This document shows positions 1-8,790 of a stretch of 64,000 nucleotides of DNA, one piece after another (within the stretch, counting starts at the first letter, position 1; the number at the start of each line of letters is the position of its first letter). The stretch is from Pararhizobium polonicum. Lineage in GTDB: Bacteria; Pseudomonadota; Alphaproteobacteria; Rhizobiales; Rhizobiaceae. Both the position numbers and the translations under genes were made by a program. Under the pieces are notes generated by a model. It was given only the letters and a program-made list of their open reading frames with translations. It was not told where the DNA came from and did not search any database. The stretch lies in contig NZ_LGLV01000017.1 of the NCBI RefSeq assembly GCF_001687365.1, forward strand, positions 62,001 through 126,000. The letters run 5' to 3'.

Positions 1-227
1 GCAAGGTCGATATTGCTGGCCGGATCGGACAGGATCTCGTCGCGCGCGTCGCTGCTGTCGTAGAAAATCTGGTGCACGGCAATGCCGGTCTTGTCCGTCC
101 AACGATCGAGGATCTTCTGGTCGATATAAGATTCCCAGATCAACAGGTTGAGTGTTTCCGCGCGGCCGGGCGTGGCAGCGAGGGATGCGCCGATGGCGAT
201 GGAAAAAGCAATGAACCGCGTGCACAT
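1..227 (-). CDS. Extracellular solute-binding protein, polyamine-type (5' part only)
   Basis: The gene runs off the left edge; only its first 75 codons are in the window. The product starts with a signal peptide (basic MCTRF, then a hydrophobic stretch ending near residue 22 at GRAE). The mature start LNLLIWESYIDQKILDRW resembles the first strand of periplasmic PotD/PotF-type spermidine/putrescine-binding proteins, which usually begin with L-x-x-x-x-W-x-x-Y-I. A GGGGTGAT ribosome site precedes the ATG. In some rhizobia such a domain is fused to a signalling domain, so the missing C-terminus could change the role. The family is inferred from a short stretch. Confidence 0.6.
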   Translation of the reverse strand, partial: MCTRFIAFSIAIGASLAATPGRAETLNLLIWESYIDQKILDRWTDKTGIAVHQIFYDSSDARDEILSDPASNIDL

Positions 228-438
228 TGAAATCACCCCGATATCCCCCCGCGGTGAACCGTAGCGCGCAATGCTTGATGAATACTTACAATGGGATGCA
301 ATCGGTTGTGAAAGATACGAGCCGGATTTGGGCAGGATATGTGCATCCTGATCCGGTCGTTTCGGCACGATCACGCTGGCCTTTGGCTGCCCGAAACCCG
401 GGGAGAACGACACCGGGCTTACGCCGGAAGGCGGCAGA

Positions 439-467
439 GCCAGCCCCGGCTTGATGCCCGGGCTGGC
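439..467 (-). terminator. Stem-loop after the MFS gene
   Basis: GCCAGCCCCGG and CCCGGGCTGGC form a nearly perfect hairpin 22 bases past the stop of the MFS gene. There is no T-run after it, so it is a terminator-like stem rather than a textbook intrinsic terminator. The rest of 228-488 holds nothing I can recognise. Confidence 0.4.
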
Positions 468-488
468 CATTATCGGAGCGTTCCGATC

Positions 489-1688
489 CTACCGGTGGCT
501 TGGCAGCTTGGGCAGGAAGATCGTCAGGAGGCCGAGCAGCGGCATGTAGGAGCAGACCGTGTAGACGAATTCGATGCCTTCACGGTCGGCAAAGATGCCG
601 AGCACGGCGGCGCCGATACCGCCGAAGCCGAAGGCAAAGCCGAAGAACATGCCGGCGATCAGGCCGACGCGGCCGGGCACCAGTTCCTGGGCAAAGACCA
701 CGATGGCCGAGAATGCCGAGGAAAAGACGAAGCCGATGAGAATGACCAGCGCCGCGGTCCAGAACAGGTTGGCATAGGGCAGGAGCAGCGCGAAGGGGAT
801 GACGCCGAGGATCGAGAACCAGATGACGAACCGGGCGCCGAAGCGATCGCCGATCGGTCCGCCGAAGATCACGCCGGCGGCGGACGCGCCGAGGAACAGG
901 AACAGCAGCAGCTGCGCATCCTGAACGCCAAGGCCGAACTTCTCGATGGTGAAGAAGGTGAAGTAGCTGGAGAGGCTGGAGAGATAGGCGTTCTTCGTCG
1001 CCGTCAGGATGACCAGAACGATCAGTGTCCAGATCACCTGGTTGCGCGGCAGGGGCAGGGTGCGGCTGACGGCCTTGCGGCCGGCCGAACTGCGGCGATG
1101 GCGCGTGTACCAGACGCTGACCCAGGACAGCACCATGAAGCCGGCCAGCGCGATGACCGAGAACCAGCTGAGGCTGCCCTGGCCCTGCGGGATGACGATG
1201 AAGGCTGCCAGCAGCGGCCCGATCGCCGTACCGGTATTGCCGCCGACCTGGAAGAGGGACTGGGCAAGGCCGTGGCGCCCGCCGGACGCAAGCCGCGCTA
1301 CGCGCGATGCTTCCGGATGGAAGATGGCCGAACCGATGCCGATCAGGCAGGCGCCGATGACCAGGACGTAGAAGTGATGGGCGTTGGCGAGCGTGATCAG
1401 CCCGGCGCAGGTCGACAGCATGGCTGCCGGCAGCGAAAAGGGCATCGGCCAGCGGTCGGTGACCACGCCGACGGCGGGCTGCAGCAGCGATGCGGTGACC
1501 TGAAACGCGAAGGTCAAAAGGCCGATCTGCACGAAATCGAGCGCGTAATTCTCTTTCAGCAGCGGATAGAGCGAGGTCAGCAGAGATTGCATGATGTCGT
1601 TCAGCATATGGCAGAAGCTGACGGCGACGATAACGGAGACCGCCGTCTTTTCCGCACTGATGCCTGTTTCGGATGATATGGTCGCCAT
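489..1688 (-). CDS. MFS transporter, fosmidomycin-resistance (Fsr) type
   Basis: A 399-aa inner-membrane exporter of the major facilitator superfamily with about 12 hydrophobic segments. The N-terminal part (SFCHMLNDIMQSLLTSLYPL) and the GxxxDRW turn after helix 2 are typical of the Fsr branch, whose E. coli member exports fosmidomycin. The substrate here is unknown. I chose the ATG at 1688 because GAGGAAG lies just upstream and the protein then begins right before the first helix; the frame stays open to 1910 but that extension is arginine-rich and not membrane-like. It is divergent from an AraC regulator 112 bp away, which probably controls it. Confidence 0.85.
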   Translation of the reverse strand: MATISSETGISAEKTAVSVIVAVSFCHMLNDIMQSLLTSLYPLLKENYALDFVQIGLLTFAFQVTASLLQPAVGVVTDRWPMPFSLPAAMLSTCAGLITLANAHHFYVLVIGACLIGIGSAIFHPEASRVARLASGGRHGLAQSLFQVGGNTGTAIGPLLAAFIVIPQGQGSLSWFSVIALAGFMVLSWVSVWYTRHRRSSAGRKAVSRTLPLPRNQVIWTLIVLVILTATKNAYLSSLSSYFTFFTIEKFGLGVQDAQLLLFLFLGASAAGVIFGGPIGDRFGARFVIWFSILGVIPFALLLPYANLFWTAALVILIGFVFSSAFSAIVVFAQELVPGRVGLIAGMFFGFAFGFGGIGAAVLGIFADREGIEFVYTVCSYMPLLGLLTIFLPKLPSHR

Positions 1689-1800
1689 GCTGTCTTCCTC
1701 GCCCGTCGGATATCGTGTTTTTCGAATATGTGCTGTCTCTACATCGCTTGAATCTGGCCTGCTTTTGTGCTCTGGTCGCATTCTTTCGAGAGTGGGCCAA

Positions 1801-2616
1801 ATGCGGGCAATCGATCTTACCAGGCAGGACAGTCTCAGCGAAAAGGAACATTTCGACAGCCTTTCCTGGATTGAAAGCGCTGAAGATCTGGTCCTTGCGC
1901 TTGGCCGCATCTATCCCGCCGGCTTTCGGGTGCCGGCCCACAGCCATGGCAAGACGCAGCTCTGGTCCGCGCGCCGTGGTGTCGTGGTGGTCAGCACCGC
2001 CGGCGGCCGCTGGATGCTGCCGCCCGGTCACGGCCTGCTGATCCCGGCCGGCCTCGAGCATTCCACCGAGATGATCAGCGAAGTGCATATGCATTCCATC
2101 TATGTCGATCCGTCGCTGATCGATCAGCACGGTCCGCGCGTGCTGGAAGTGACGCCGCTCGGCGGCAGCCTGATCGAGGAACTGGTGCAATCGGATGAAA
2201 AGCAGCTGACTGCGCGGCGCAAGCGCCTGATCATGGAACTGTTGCTGGACGAGATCGGCCAGCTGCCGGAGCGCCCGCTTGGCCTGCCGTTTCCCGGCGA
2301 CCCACGGCTTGGCCGTCTCTGCCGCCATTTCCTGAAATCGCCCGATGCCAATGCCGGCATCGACGACTGGGCGCGCGATCTCGGCATGAGCCGCCGCTCC
2401 TTCACCCGGCTGTTTCGCGCCGAGACCGGGGTCAGCTTCGTCACCTGGCGGCAGCAGGCCTGCATCTTCGCCTCGCTGCCGCGCCTGGCCGAAGGCGAAC
2501 CGATCACCAATGTCGCGCTCGATGCCGGCTACGAGAACATCGCCGCCTTCACCACCATGTTTCGCCGCATGCTCGGCAGCGCGCCGAGTAGCTATCTCAA
2601 ATCGCGGGCTGCATGA
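1801..2616 (+). CDS. AraC family transcriptional regulator
   Basis: A 271-aa DNA-binding regulator. The N-terminal half (about residues 25-130) looks like an AraC cupin sensor domain (PAHSHGKTQLWSARRG, then LIPAGLEHSTEM). The C-terminal hundred residues carry the double helix-turn-helix (WARDLGMSRRSFTRLFRAETG and ITNVALDAGYENIAAFTTMFRRMLG), ending in SPSSYL-like APSSYLKSR. The effector is unknown. It is divergent from the Fsr-type exporter and the 112-bp spacer is the likely operator region. The frame is open back to 1591, but that part lies over the exporter start; the ATG at 1801 gives the normal family length. Confidence 0.85.
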   Translation: MRAIDLTRQDSLSEKEHFDSLSWIESAEDLVLALGRIYPAGFRVPAHSHGKTQLWSARRGVVVVSTAGGRWMLPPGHGLLIPAGLEHSTEMISEVHMHSIYVDPSLIDQHGPRVLEVTPLGGSLIEELVQSDEKQLTARRKRLIMELLLDEIGQLPERPLGLPFPGDPRLGRLCRHFLKSPDANAGIDDWARDLGMSRRSFTRLFRAETGVSFVTWRQQACIFASLPRLAEGEPITNVALDAGYENIAAFTTMFRRMLGSAPSSYLKSRAA

Positions 2617-2865
2617 TATTGGCTGCGGCAATGGCCTGCGCCGGCATGTTCCAAAATCGATCATACGTCCCGGTTGGGCATGCATTTTCACGGACCGGTT
2701 TAGGGTTGGCTCTTGCCTATCCGATTGTATGGCTTGCGTAATATAAGACGGTGATGCACCGGCATGGAAAAGAAAGGCTGAACGCGTCTGGTTAACGGGA
2801 TGGTAGGAAGGCTGCACCTATAAGCGCCTGGTAACGAACCGTTTTAGTGTGTCCGGAGTTTCAGC

Positions 2866-3669
2866 GTGTTCAATCGATCCTTGCTTGCCCTTTCTCTCGG
2901 GTTGTTCTTTTCCAGCTCCCTGTCCGCCCACGCGCAGGACGGCTTCTGGTCAGGTGACTGGTATCTGAAAGTCGGCGCCACGGGGTTTATCGGCCCGAAA
3001 TATGATGGCGCGTCCGCTCGCCTGTTCCAGGCCGCACCGCTGATTTCGTTCGGACGCGCCGGCAGCGCCGTGCGCTTTTCCTCGCGCAACGACAATCCGG
3101 CCTTCGCCTTTGTCGATCAGGGTGCGTTTCGCGCCGGTGTCGTCGGCAAGCTGATCTTCCAGCGCGACGAGGATACCTCGAAGGATCTGAAGGGGCTCGA
3201 TCCCGTCCGTTTCGGCGGCGAACTCGGCGGTTTTGCCGAGGTCTATCCAACGGACTGGTTGCGCATCCGCGCCGAACTGCGCCAGGGTATCCGCAGCCAT
3301 AACGGTCTCGTCGCCGATGTCGCAGCCGACGGTTTCGTCGATGTCAGCGACAACGTCCGCCTGTCGGCCGGGCCGCGCCTGTCGGCGGCCACCAGCGACT
3401 ATTTCGATGCCTATTACGGCGTCAGCGGATCGGAATCGGCAAAGTCGGGCTATTCGCAGTACAAGCCGTCCGGCGGTCTAGGTTCGCTCGGCGCCGGTGC
3501 GGCCATCACCTGGAAGGCGACCGAAAAGCTCGAAACCAGCGCCTTTGCCGAATACAAGCGGCTGATGGGCCCGGCAGCGGATTCGAGCATCGTCAGGGAA
3601 GGCGGCAGCCGCAACCAGTTCCTGGTCGGCCTTTCCGCCACATACCGCTTCGATTTCACGCTGGATTGA
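2866..3669 (+). CDS. MipA/OmpV family outer membrane protein
   Basis: A 267-aa protein with a clear signal peptide (MFNRSLLALSLGLFF...SAHA|QD). The mature part is glycine- and aromatic-rich with alternating strands and ends in TYRFDFTLD, as expected for an outer-membrane beta-barrel. WYLKVGATGFIGPKYDG near the mature start and YYGVSGSESAKSGYSQYKPSGG are typical of MipA/OmpV proteins, whose members act as porin-like or murein-scaffold proteins. Translation starts with GTG at 2866. The 249 bp upstream contain no other gene that I can see. Confidence 0.85.
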   Translation: MFNRSLLALSLGLFFSSSLSAHAQDGFWSGDWYLKVGATGFIGPKYDGASARLFQAAPLISFGRAGSAVRFSSRNDNPAFAFVDQGAFRAGVVGKLIFQRDEDTSKDLKGLDPVRFGGELGGFAEVYPTDWLRIRAELRQGIRSHNGLVADVAADGFVDVSDNVRLSAGPRLSAATSDYFDAYYGVSGSESAKSGYSQYKPSGGLGSLGAGAAITWKATEKLETSAFAEYKRLMGPAADSSIVREGGSRNQFLVGLSATYRFDFTLD

Positions 3670-3670
3670 G

Positions 3671-3688
3671 CGCCGGTTCGCGCCGGCG
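3671..3688 (+). terminator. GC-rich stem-loop after the OmpV-like gene
   Basis: CGCCGG and CCGGCG flank a six-base loop directly after the stop codon at 3669. It has no T-run, so its terminator activity is only possible. Confidence 0.3.
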
Positions 3689-3736
3689 AAAACGTCAGCG
3701 CTTGACCGCGCCCGTCAGCGGTAGCAAACAGGCGGC

Positions 3737-4696
3737 ATGAGCACCAATCCAGCCGATTCCGGGCGCGTCCACGATGCGCCGTCCAACAATTGGGTCTACC
3801 GCGTCCTGCCGAGGGCGCTCTGGCCCTATGCGCAGCTTGCCCGCTGGGACCGGCCGATCGGCTGGCAGCTGCTGCTGTGGCCCTGCTTCTGGTCGGCGGC
3901 GCTGGCCGCCAATGCGGCGGCAGCGCTCGGCACGTTTTCGGTGGGCCGCTTCGTCTTCCACCTGCTGCTGTTCTTCATCGGTTCGGTCGCCATGCGCGGC
4001 GCCGGCTGCACCTACAACGATATCATCGACCACGACATCGATATGGAAGTGGCGCGCACCCGCTCGCGGCCGCTGCCGTCCGGCCGCGTCACACGGGCTC
4101 AGGCCAAGATCTTCATGGCGCTGCAGGCGCTGGCCGGTCTCGTCGTGCTCCTGCAGTTCAACGGCTTTTCGATCTTTCTCGGCGTGTTCTCGCTGGTATT
4201 CGTCGCCGTCTATCCCTTTGCCAAGCGCTTTACCGACTGGCCGCAATTCTTCCTCGGCCTTGCCTTCTCCTGGGGCGCGGTGATGGGGTGGTCGGCCGAG
4301 TTCGGAACTGTCGGACTGGCCTCGATCGCGCTCTATCTCGCGGCTATCGCCTGGACGGTCGGTTATGACACGATCTATGCCTATCAGGACAAGGAAGACG
4401 ACGAGCTGATCGGCGTGCGCTCGACGGCGCGGCGGTTCGGCGATCATCCGCGCCCGTGGCTGTTCGGCCTCTACGGCCTGGCGGTTTTGCTGCTGTTCGT
4501 CGCCTTCGCCATCGCCGGCGCCGGGTTTCTCGCCTATGCCGGCCTGCTGGTGGCTGCCGTCCTGCTGTTCTACCAGATCCTTGTGCTCGATATCCACGAT
4601 GCGACCCAATGCCTGGCCTTGTTCAAATTCAACAATGTCGTCGGATTGATCGTCTTTGCCGGGCTTTGCGCCGCGCTTCTGGTACGGTTGATGTAG
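3737..4696 (+). CDS. ubiA: 4-hydroxybenzoate octaprenyltransferase
   Basis: A 319-aa integral membrane prenyltransferase that attaches the polyprenyl tail to 4-hydroxybenzoate in ubiquinone synthesis. The two Asp-rich Mg-diphosphate motifs are present: NDIIDHDID at about residue 93 and DKEDDE at about residue 217, with eight or nine hydrophobic helices between and around them. GWQLLLWPCFWSAALA at the first helix is typical of UbiA. The ATG at 3737 follows AGGCGG. It stands alone on the plus strand; the DUF6101 gene lies on the opposite strand further on. Confidence 0.93.
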   Translation: MSTNPADSGRVHDAPSNNWVYRVLPRALWPYAQLARWDRPIGWQLLLWPCFWSAALAANAAAALGTFSVGRFVFHLLLFFIGSVAMRGAGCTYNDIIDHDIDMEVARTRSRPLPSGRVTRAQAKIFMALQALAGLVVLLQFNGFSIFLGVFSLVFVAVYPFAKRFTDWPQFFLGLAFSWGAVMGWSAEFGTVGLASIALYLAAIAWTVGYDTIYAYQDKEDDELIGVRSTARRFGDHPRPWLFGLYGLAVLLLFVAFAIAGAGFLAYAGLLVAAVLLFYQILVLDIHDATQCLALFKFNNVVGLIVFAGLCAALLVRLM

Positions 4697-4798
4697 AAGA
4701 AGCCCTTCGGATGATTTTGGGCGCGCTGGGCCTCCATCTCCGATTGAGATGTTGCCATCCAGTTGCACATGTTTGCCAACTGCGATTACTCTTTCTCG

Positions 4799-5233
4799 AT
4801 GAACAGCGTCTCACTTACCTACAAAGCCGAAGATGAATCGCATGGCGAACTCGCGGCGAAGCTTCGCTGTGGCGAATTCAGCGGTCGGGGTTCAGCATGG
4901 TTTAATATTTCGCAAGTGGAGGAATTCGCTCAGTCTATCGGCAGATATCCGATAGAAGCCGATAGCGCGCCTCTCCTTGAAAGCGGATTTTGGAAAGACG
5001 ATGGCACGCTCGATCAAGTGCATTTTCGTATTCAGATCAAGCCCATCGGGCAGCGGGGGATGTTATCCGCATCCGTTCAATTGGCAGCAACAGAAATGTC
5101 TACGGGTGTTAGCTCGGAAATCCGCGTCGAGTTTCCCGTCATTTACGGGGATTTGGCGCGCTTCCAATCTTCGCTCTTGAGCCACCTAAACGGTCAAGCT
5201 ACCGAGGCAATTTTGGAGCAATCCCTGTCATAG
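4799..5233 (+). CDS. Hypothetical protein, 144 aa
   Basis: I do not recognise this soluble protein firmly. It begins MNSVSLTYKAEDESHGEL and has a GRGSAWFNISQVEEFAQSI segment followed by alternating strands (FRIQIKPIGQRGML, SSEIRVEFPVIYGDL). That layout recalls small immunity-type proteins, but I cannot name a family. Base composition is lower in GC than ubiA. The start is uncertain: no ribosome site is seen, and the frame is also open from TTG 4763 or ATG 4769. It has no operon partner. Confidence 0.55.
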   Translation: MNSVSLTYKAEDESHGELAAKLRCGEFSGRGSAWFNISQVEEFAQSIGRYPIEADSAPLLESGFWKDDGTLDQVHFRIQIKPIGQRGMLSASVQLAATEMSTGVSSEIRVEFPVIYGDLARFQSSLLSHLNGQATEAILEQSLS

Positions 5234-5284
5234 ACGGATGACCGCTGTCGGCGGATATTGTTGAAGAATGCGCCGGGCCGCATA

Positions 5285-5377
5285 TCAGGCCCAGCTCATC
5301 TCCTGATCGCTCTTCTTCTTCATCTTGCCGATGCGGGCGGAAAAGGCGGCGATGGCCGCGAGGATGAATGTGCGCAT
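5285..5377 (-). CDS. Small basic/hydrophobic protein, 30 aa
   Basis: A short reading frame, MRTFILAAIAAFSARIGK followed by MKKKSDQEMSWA. AAGGAGA stands at ideal spacing before the ATG, which is why I call it a gene. The first 14 residues are a hydrophobic helix and the remainder is charged, so it may bind the membrane. It sits between the terminator at 5481-5512 and a convergent hypothetical gene. No known function. Confidence 0.5.
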   Translation of the reverse strand: MRTFILAAIAAFSARIGKMKKKSDQEMSWA

Positions 5378-5480
5378 GGTCTGTCTCCTTCTCGTGCCGG
5401 CAAGATGCTGGCCGCCTGTGGCGCCAAGAAGGCAGTCTCAAGGTCTTTCAAAGACGTGATTACGGCCAGAAAACAACGAC

Positions 5481-5512
5481 AAAAGACCGGCCGCAGGGAC
5501 GGCCGGTCTTTT
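5481..5512. terminator. Bidirectional intrinsic terminator
   Basis: AAAAGACCGGCCG pairs perfectly with CGGCCGGTCTTTT across a six-base loop, giving a 13-bp stem with A-runs on one side and T-runs on the other. It lies 34 bases after the stop of the DUF6101 gene (minus strand) and is a strong terminator in that direction. Confidence 0.8.
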
Positions 5513-5546
5513 ACGCTGGAGGAGCGCTTGGTGATTGTGTCGGAGA

Positions 5547-6113
5547 TCAGTTGCGGGCGATGATCTCGCGGCCGTCGATCTTCATGTTGACGCCGAGGCT
5601 GCCGGTCGAGCGGCGCATCAGGAAACGCGGGCGGCGGTCGTTGAAGAGCGAATGGCGGCGGCGCGGCTTGATATCGCGGGTGCGCACTTCGCCGAGATGA
5701 TCTTCCAGCGGCCGGGCAACGCCATCGGCCTCGACCATCAGCATTGGAATCCGGTAGGCTTCCGACCATGTGCGCCAGTCGGCGGCGATGTCGGAAAGAT
5801 CGTGGGCGACCAGAAGCGGAATGCACAGCTCCGGGTCGTCGTGATGAAGTTCGAGCGTCACAGTCACTTCTCCGTCTCCATGGTCGATGGCGCGGGCAGC
5901 GACACCCTTGAAGGCGCGTGCCGGCAGCGCGATCGACAATGGCAATCCGCTGGATGGCAAAACCTTGCGCAACACTGCTCCGCGCTCGTCCAGACTGATC
6001 GTGACATTGCTCGGCTGTCCGTGCAAGCTGTAGCTCGCCTGCTGGGGAAAGCGTTTCGGGTCCAGTCGCAGCGTGGTTTCGACCCAGGCCGGTTGGGAAA
6101 GTGTCTTCAGCAT
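5547..6113 (-). CDS. DUF6101-type protein
   Basis: A 188-aa soluble protein without a signal peptide. The opening MLKTLSQPAWVETTLRLDP and the C-terminal RRHSLFNDRRPRFLMRRSTG followed by VNMKIDGREIIARN match what I remember of the rhizobial DUF6101 family, often found near ubiA. The middle is a run of beta-strands (VTISLDERGAVLRKVL, GEVTVTLELHHDDPELCIPLLVAHDL). Function is unknown in the family. AAGGG precedes the ATG at 6113. A strong terminator follows it. Confidence 0.7.
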   Translation of the reverse strand: MLKTLSQPAWVETTLRLDPKRFPQQASYSLHGQPSNVTISLDERGAVLRKVLPSSGLPLSIALPARAFKGVAARAIDHGDGEVTVTLELHHDDPELCIPLLVAHDLSDIAADWRTWSEAYRIPMLMVEADGVARPLEDHLGEVRTRDIKPRRRHSLFNDRRPRFLMRRSTGSLGVNMKIDGREIIARN

Positions 6114-6462
6114 TTCAATCGCCCTTGTTTTCCTTGAGAGCCGGTTTCCGGTCTTCTCTTTGGGACTTTTCGTCCTCTGTGACCCAAGGATAGGGGGCGG
6201 CCGTTTGGGACCACTTAAAAATCGCGGTTAAAAAACTTTGCATTTCCTGATGGTTAGCAAAAACCGACGCGGCAGGGTTTCTCAAATGTGAAGGAAAAGC
6301 ACCGCATTCGAAGTGCCCCGGCGCAGCCGCCCGCCGGCGCTCAGGAAAAGCCACGCGCAAGGCTGAACGGGAATACTACCGGCGGTTATGACCGCAGGGT
6401 GTGGGGTTGCGTCCAAGGAGACGCTGTCCCGCCAACAGTTTCAGGCGATCGGCAGAGCGGCA
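6114..6462. other. Divergent intergenic region without a recognisable gene
   Basis: This 349-bp spacer between the DUF6101 gene (minus) and the DUF1217 gene (plus) must hold both promoters. Two TTAA words occur near 6220-6240 but nine bases apart, so they are not a CtrA box. The plus-strand frame of the DUF1217 gene is open from 6388 and an AAGGAG occurs at about 6416, so the start of that gene could lie further upstream. Confidence 0.4.
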
Positions 6463-8775
6463 ATGGTTTCGACATATATCGACTACAATCTCATCACCCG
6501 CGACATGAAGACGAGCCTTCAGCGCACGTCGCAGCAGGCGATGGTCACCCGCGAAACCGAGTATTACAAGGCCAATATCGGCAACGTCACCTCGATCGAC
6601 GAGTTCCTCGACGACTACCGGCTCTATGCCTACGCCATGAAGGCGCATGGCCTGGAAGACATGACCTATGCCAAGGCCTTCATGCGCAAGGTTCTGGAAA
6701 GCGACCTCAGCGACGACAATAGCTATGCCAACAAGCTGACCGACGATCGCTACCGCAATTTCGCGATGGCGTTCAGTTTTTCGCAGTCGACCGAAGTGGT
6801 TCAAAGCGAGGCACAGGAAGATGCGCTGATCGGCCTCTACGGCCAGAGCATCGCCAATCAGGATGACGCAGTCAAAGAGGATACGCGTTATTTTAACGCA
6901 GTGATCGACACCGTCACCAACGTCGACCAGATCTGGGGAAACAGCAAGCTTAAGAATTACGTGCTGACAGCGTTCGGTTTCGGCTCCAATGCCGGCACCA
7001 TGTCCTATGAGCATTTCAAGAATGTCCTCACCAGCGACGTCGACGATCCGAACAGCTATGTGAATGCGTCGGCTGCGGCCTATAAGCAGGATTTTCTGGA
7101 CAGGATTGCCAACATCCAGGCTACAGCCACGCCGGAGGATCTGGCCAACAGCAACAGCGCGGCCAGCAAGCAGATTGCCCAGTATCAGGCGTCGATCACC
7201 AACGCGCCGGACTATACGCCGCTTGCGGCCGCCTTTAACTTTCAGGTCGATGGAACGCTGGCCGCCGGCGACGTACCGATGTCGGATGCGCAGAAGTCGT
7301 GGGTCAACGAGAACTATATTTTCATGCAGCCGCGGCTTTCCTCGTCCGCAGCACAGCTCAACACGATTTATTACGATTCGGCGATCCAGAGCGTCACCAA
7401 GGTCAGCGATATCCTCGGCAACAACCGGATGTTTGCCTATCTCCGCATCGCCTACGGCCTGCCGACCAGCCTGTCGAGTTCGGTGATGGAGAAAATCCTC
7501 ACCAGCGATCTCAGCGACCCCGCCAGCTATGCCAATACCGAAGGCGGTACCGCTTACAATGCGGCTTACAAGGAGCTCGCCGCCGCCTTCAATTTCCAGA
7601 CGGACGGAACGCTGGCCGACGGCGATACCGCGCAGACAGCCGAACAGACGAGAGTTACCGACGCCTATTGGACAAACCGTTATAACGACGTCGATGACGC
7701 CGCCGACGAAGCCCTGATCAGTTCCTACAAGACGTTGATCGCCGTGGTGTCGGATGTCGACGGTCTGCTCGCCGACAGTAAAATCATGAAACTGGCGCTG
7801 ACGGCGGTCGGTCTTCAGGACGAAGGCGACACGGCGCGCAAATTGAAGAAGGTGCTGACCAGCGATCTCACCGATCCGAAAAGCTATGTCTATACCCTGA
7901 AGGACGACCGCTACGTCCAGCTGGCGAAGGCCTATAATTTCAATGCCGACGGATCGCTTGGCGTGCCGATCATGGCCCAGTCCGAATCCGAAATCCTCAA
8001 CACCGCCAAGTCCTATGTCATCGAGAAGAGCCGGTTCGGCACCGAGGAAGACAAGACCAAGGCGACGGAGGAATCGAAATACTACACCACCGAGATCGGC
8101 AAGATCAAAACGCTCGACGGCCTGTTGTCCAACCGGCGCCTGGTCGATTTCATGCTCGTCGCCTCCGGCCTCGATCCGGAGAAATTCACGACGGACTATG
8201 TCCGCCAGATGTTCGAATCCGATTTCAACGATCCGAACAGTTTCATCAATACCGAGCCGAACACGACGCTCTTCAAGGAGATGGTCTCCTCCTACAATTT
8301 TGACAGTACCGGCAACGTCGCGCGCCCGACCCAGGGCATACAGACCAAGCGCGGTCTGCTGGAGACCGAAAATCTCTACCTCAACCAGACGATGGAGGAG
8401 CAGAAGGGCGACGACAATGCCGGCGTCCGCCTCGCGCTCTATTTCCGGCGCCAGGCATCGGGCATCAGTACGGCCTACGATCTTCTGGCCGACAGCGCGC
8501 TGCTGCAGGTCATCCAGACGACGTTCAGCATCCCCGAAGCGATGTCGAATGCCGACGTCGACGTGCAATATGCCTATATCAACCGCGTGCTGGATATCCA
8601 GGACCTGCACGATCCGGAAAAACTGGAAAAGCTGCTCGTCCGTTTCGCTGCGCTTTACGATGTCGACAACAATGTCGATATTTCCGGCGCCGAGATCATC
8701 CTGTCGGGCGGTGGCGGCAGCATCAGCGCCGATACCCTGTTCAGTCTTTCACAGCTGCGCCTTGGCGGCTACTGA
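6463..8775 (+). CDS. DUF1217 repeat protein, 770 aa
   Basis: A large acidic protein built from several copies of a DUF1217-like unit. Each unit ends in a motif of the form V-L-x-S-D-[LVF]-x-D-x-x-S-[YF]: KVLESDLSDDNSYAN, NVLTSDVDDPNSYVN, KILTSDLSDPASYAN, KVLTSDLTDPKSYVY and QMFESDFNDPNSFIN, at about residues 76, 187, 344, 463 and 582, plus a diverged sixth near 708 (DIQDLHDPEKL). In rhizobia DUF1217 proteins are often encoded near flagellar genes, but no flagellar gene is seen here. No signal peptide. The start MVSTYIDYNLITRDMK fits the family; the frame is open from 6388 and no good ribosome site decides it. Confidence 0.75.
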   Translation: MVSTYIDYNLITRDMKTSLQRTSQQAMVTRETEYYKANIGNVTSIDEFLDDYRLYAYAMKAHGLEDMTYAKAFMRKVLESDLSDDNSYANKLTDDRYRNFAMAFSFSQSTEVVQSEAQEDALIGLYGQSIANQDDAVKEDTRYFNAVIDTVTNVDQIWGNSKLKNYVLTAFGFGSNAGTMSYEHFKNVLTSDVDDPNSYVNASAAAYKQDFLDRIANIQATATPEDLANSNSAASKQIAQYQASITNAPDYTPLAAAFNFQVDGTLAAGDVPMSDAQKSWVNENYIFMQPRLSSSAAQLNTIYYDSAIQSVTKVSDILGNNRMFAYLRIAYGLPTSLSSSVMEKILTSDLSDPASYANTEGGTAYNAAYKELAAAFNFQTDGTLADGDTAQTAEQTRVTDAYWTNRYNDVDDAADEALISSYKTLIAVVSDVDGLLADSKIMKLALTAVGLQDEGDTARKLKKVLTSDLTDPKSYVYTLKDDRYVQLAKAYNFNADGSLGVPIMAQSESEILNTAKSYVIEKSRFGTEEDKTKATEESKYYTTEIGKIKTLDGLLSNRRLVDFMLVASGLDPEKFTTDYVRQMFESDFNDPNSFINTEPNTTLFKEMVSSYNFDSTGNVARPTQGIQTKRGLLETENLYLNQTMEEQKGDDNAGVRLALYFRRQASGISTAYDLLADSALLQVIQTTFSIPEAMSNADVDVQYAYINRVLDIQDLHDPEKLEKLLVRFAALYDVDNNVDISGAEIILSGGGGSISADTLFSLSQLRLGGY

Positions 8776-8790
8776 CGGAGGCTGTCCGTT

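Noticed and set aside
580-2817. A 745-codon minus-strand frame over the AraC gene and the MFS gene
   Set aside because: It crosses two clearly supported genes and their divergent promoter.
6218-6236. Two TTAA words between the DUF6101 and DUF1217 genes
   Set aside because: Their spacing is nine bases, not seven.
6376-8610. A 744-codon frame opposite the DUF1217 gene
   Set aside because: Its composition is repetitive because the real gene is repetitive; no ribosome site or domain is visible.
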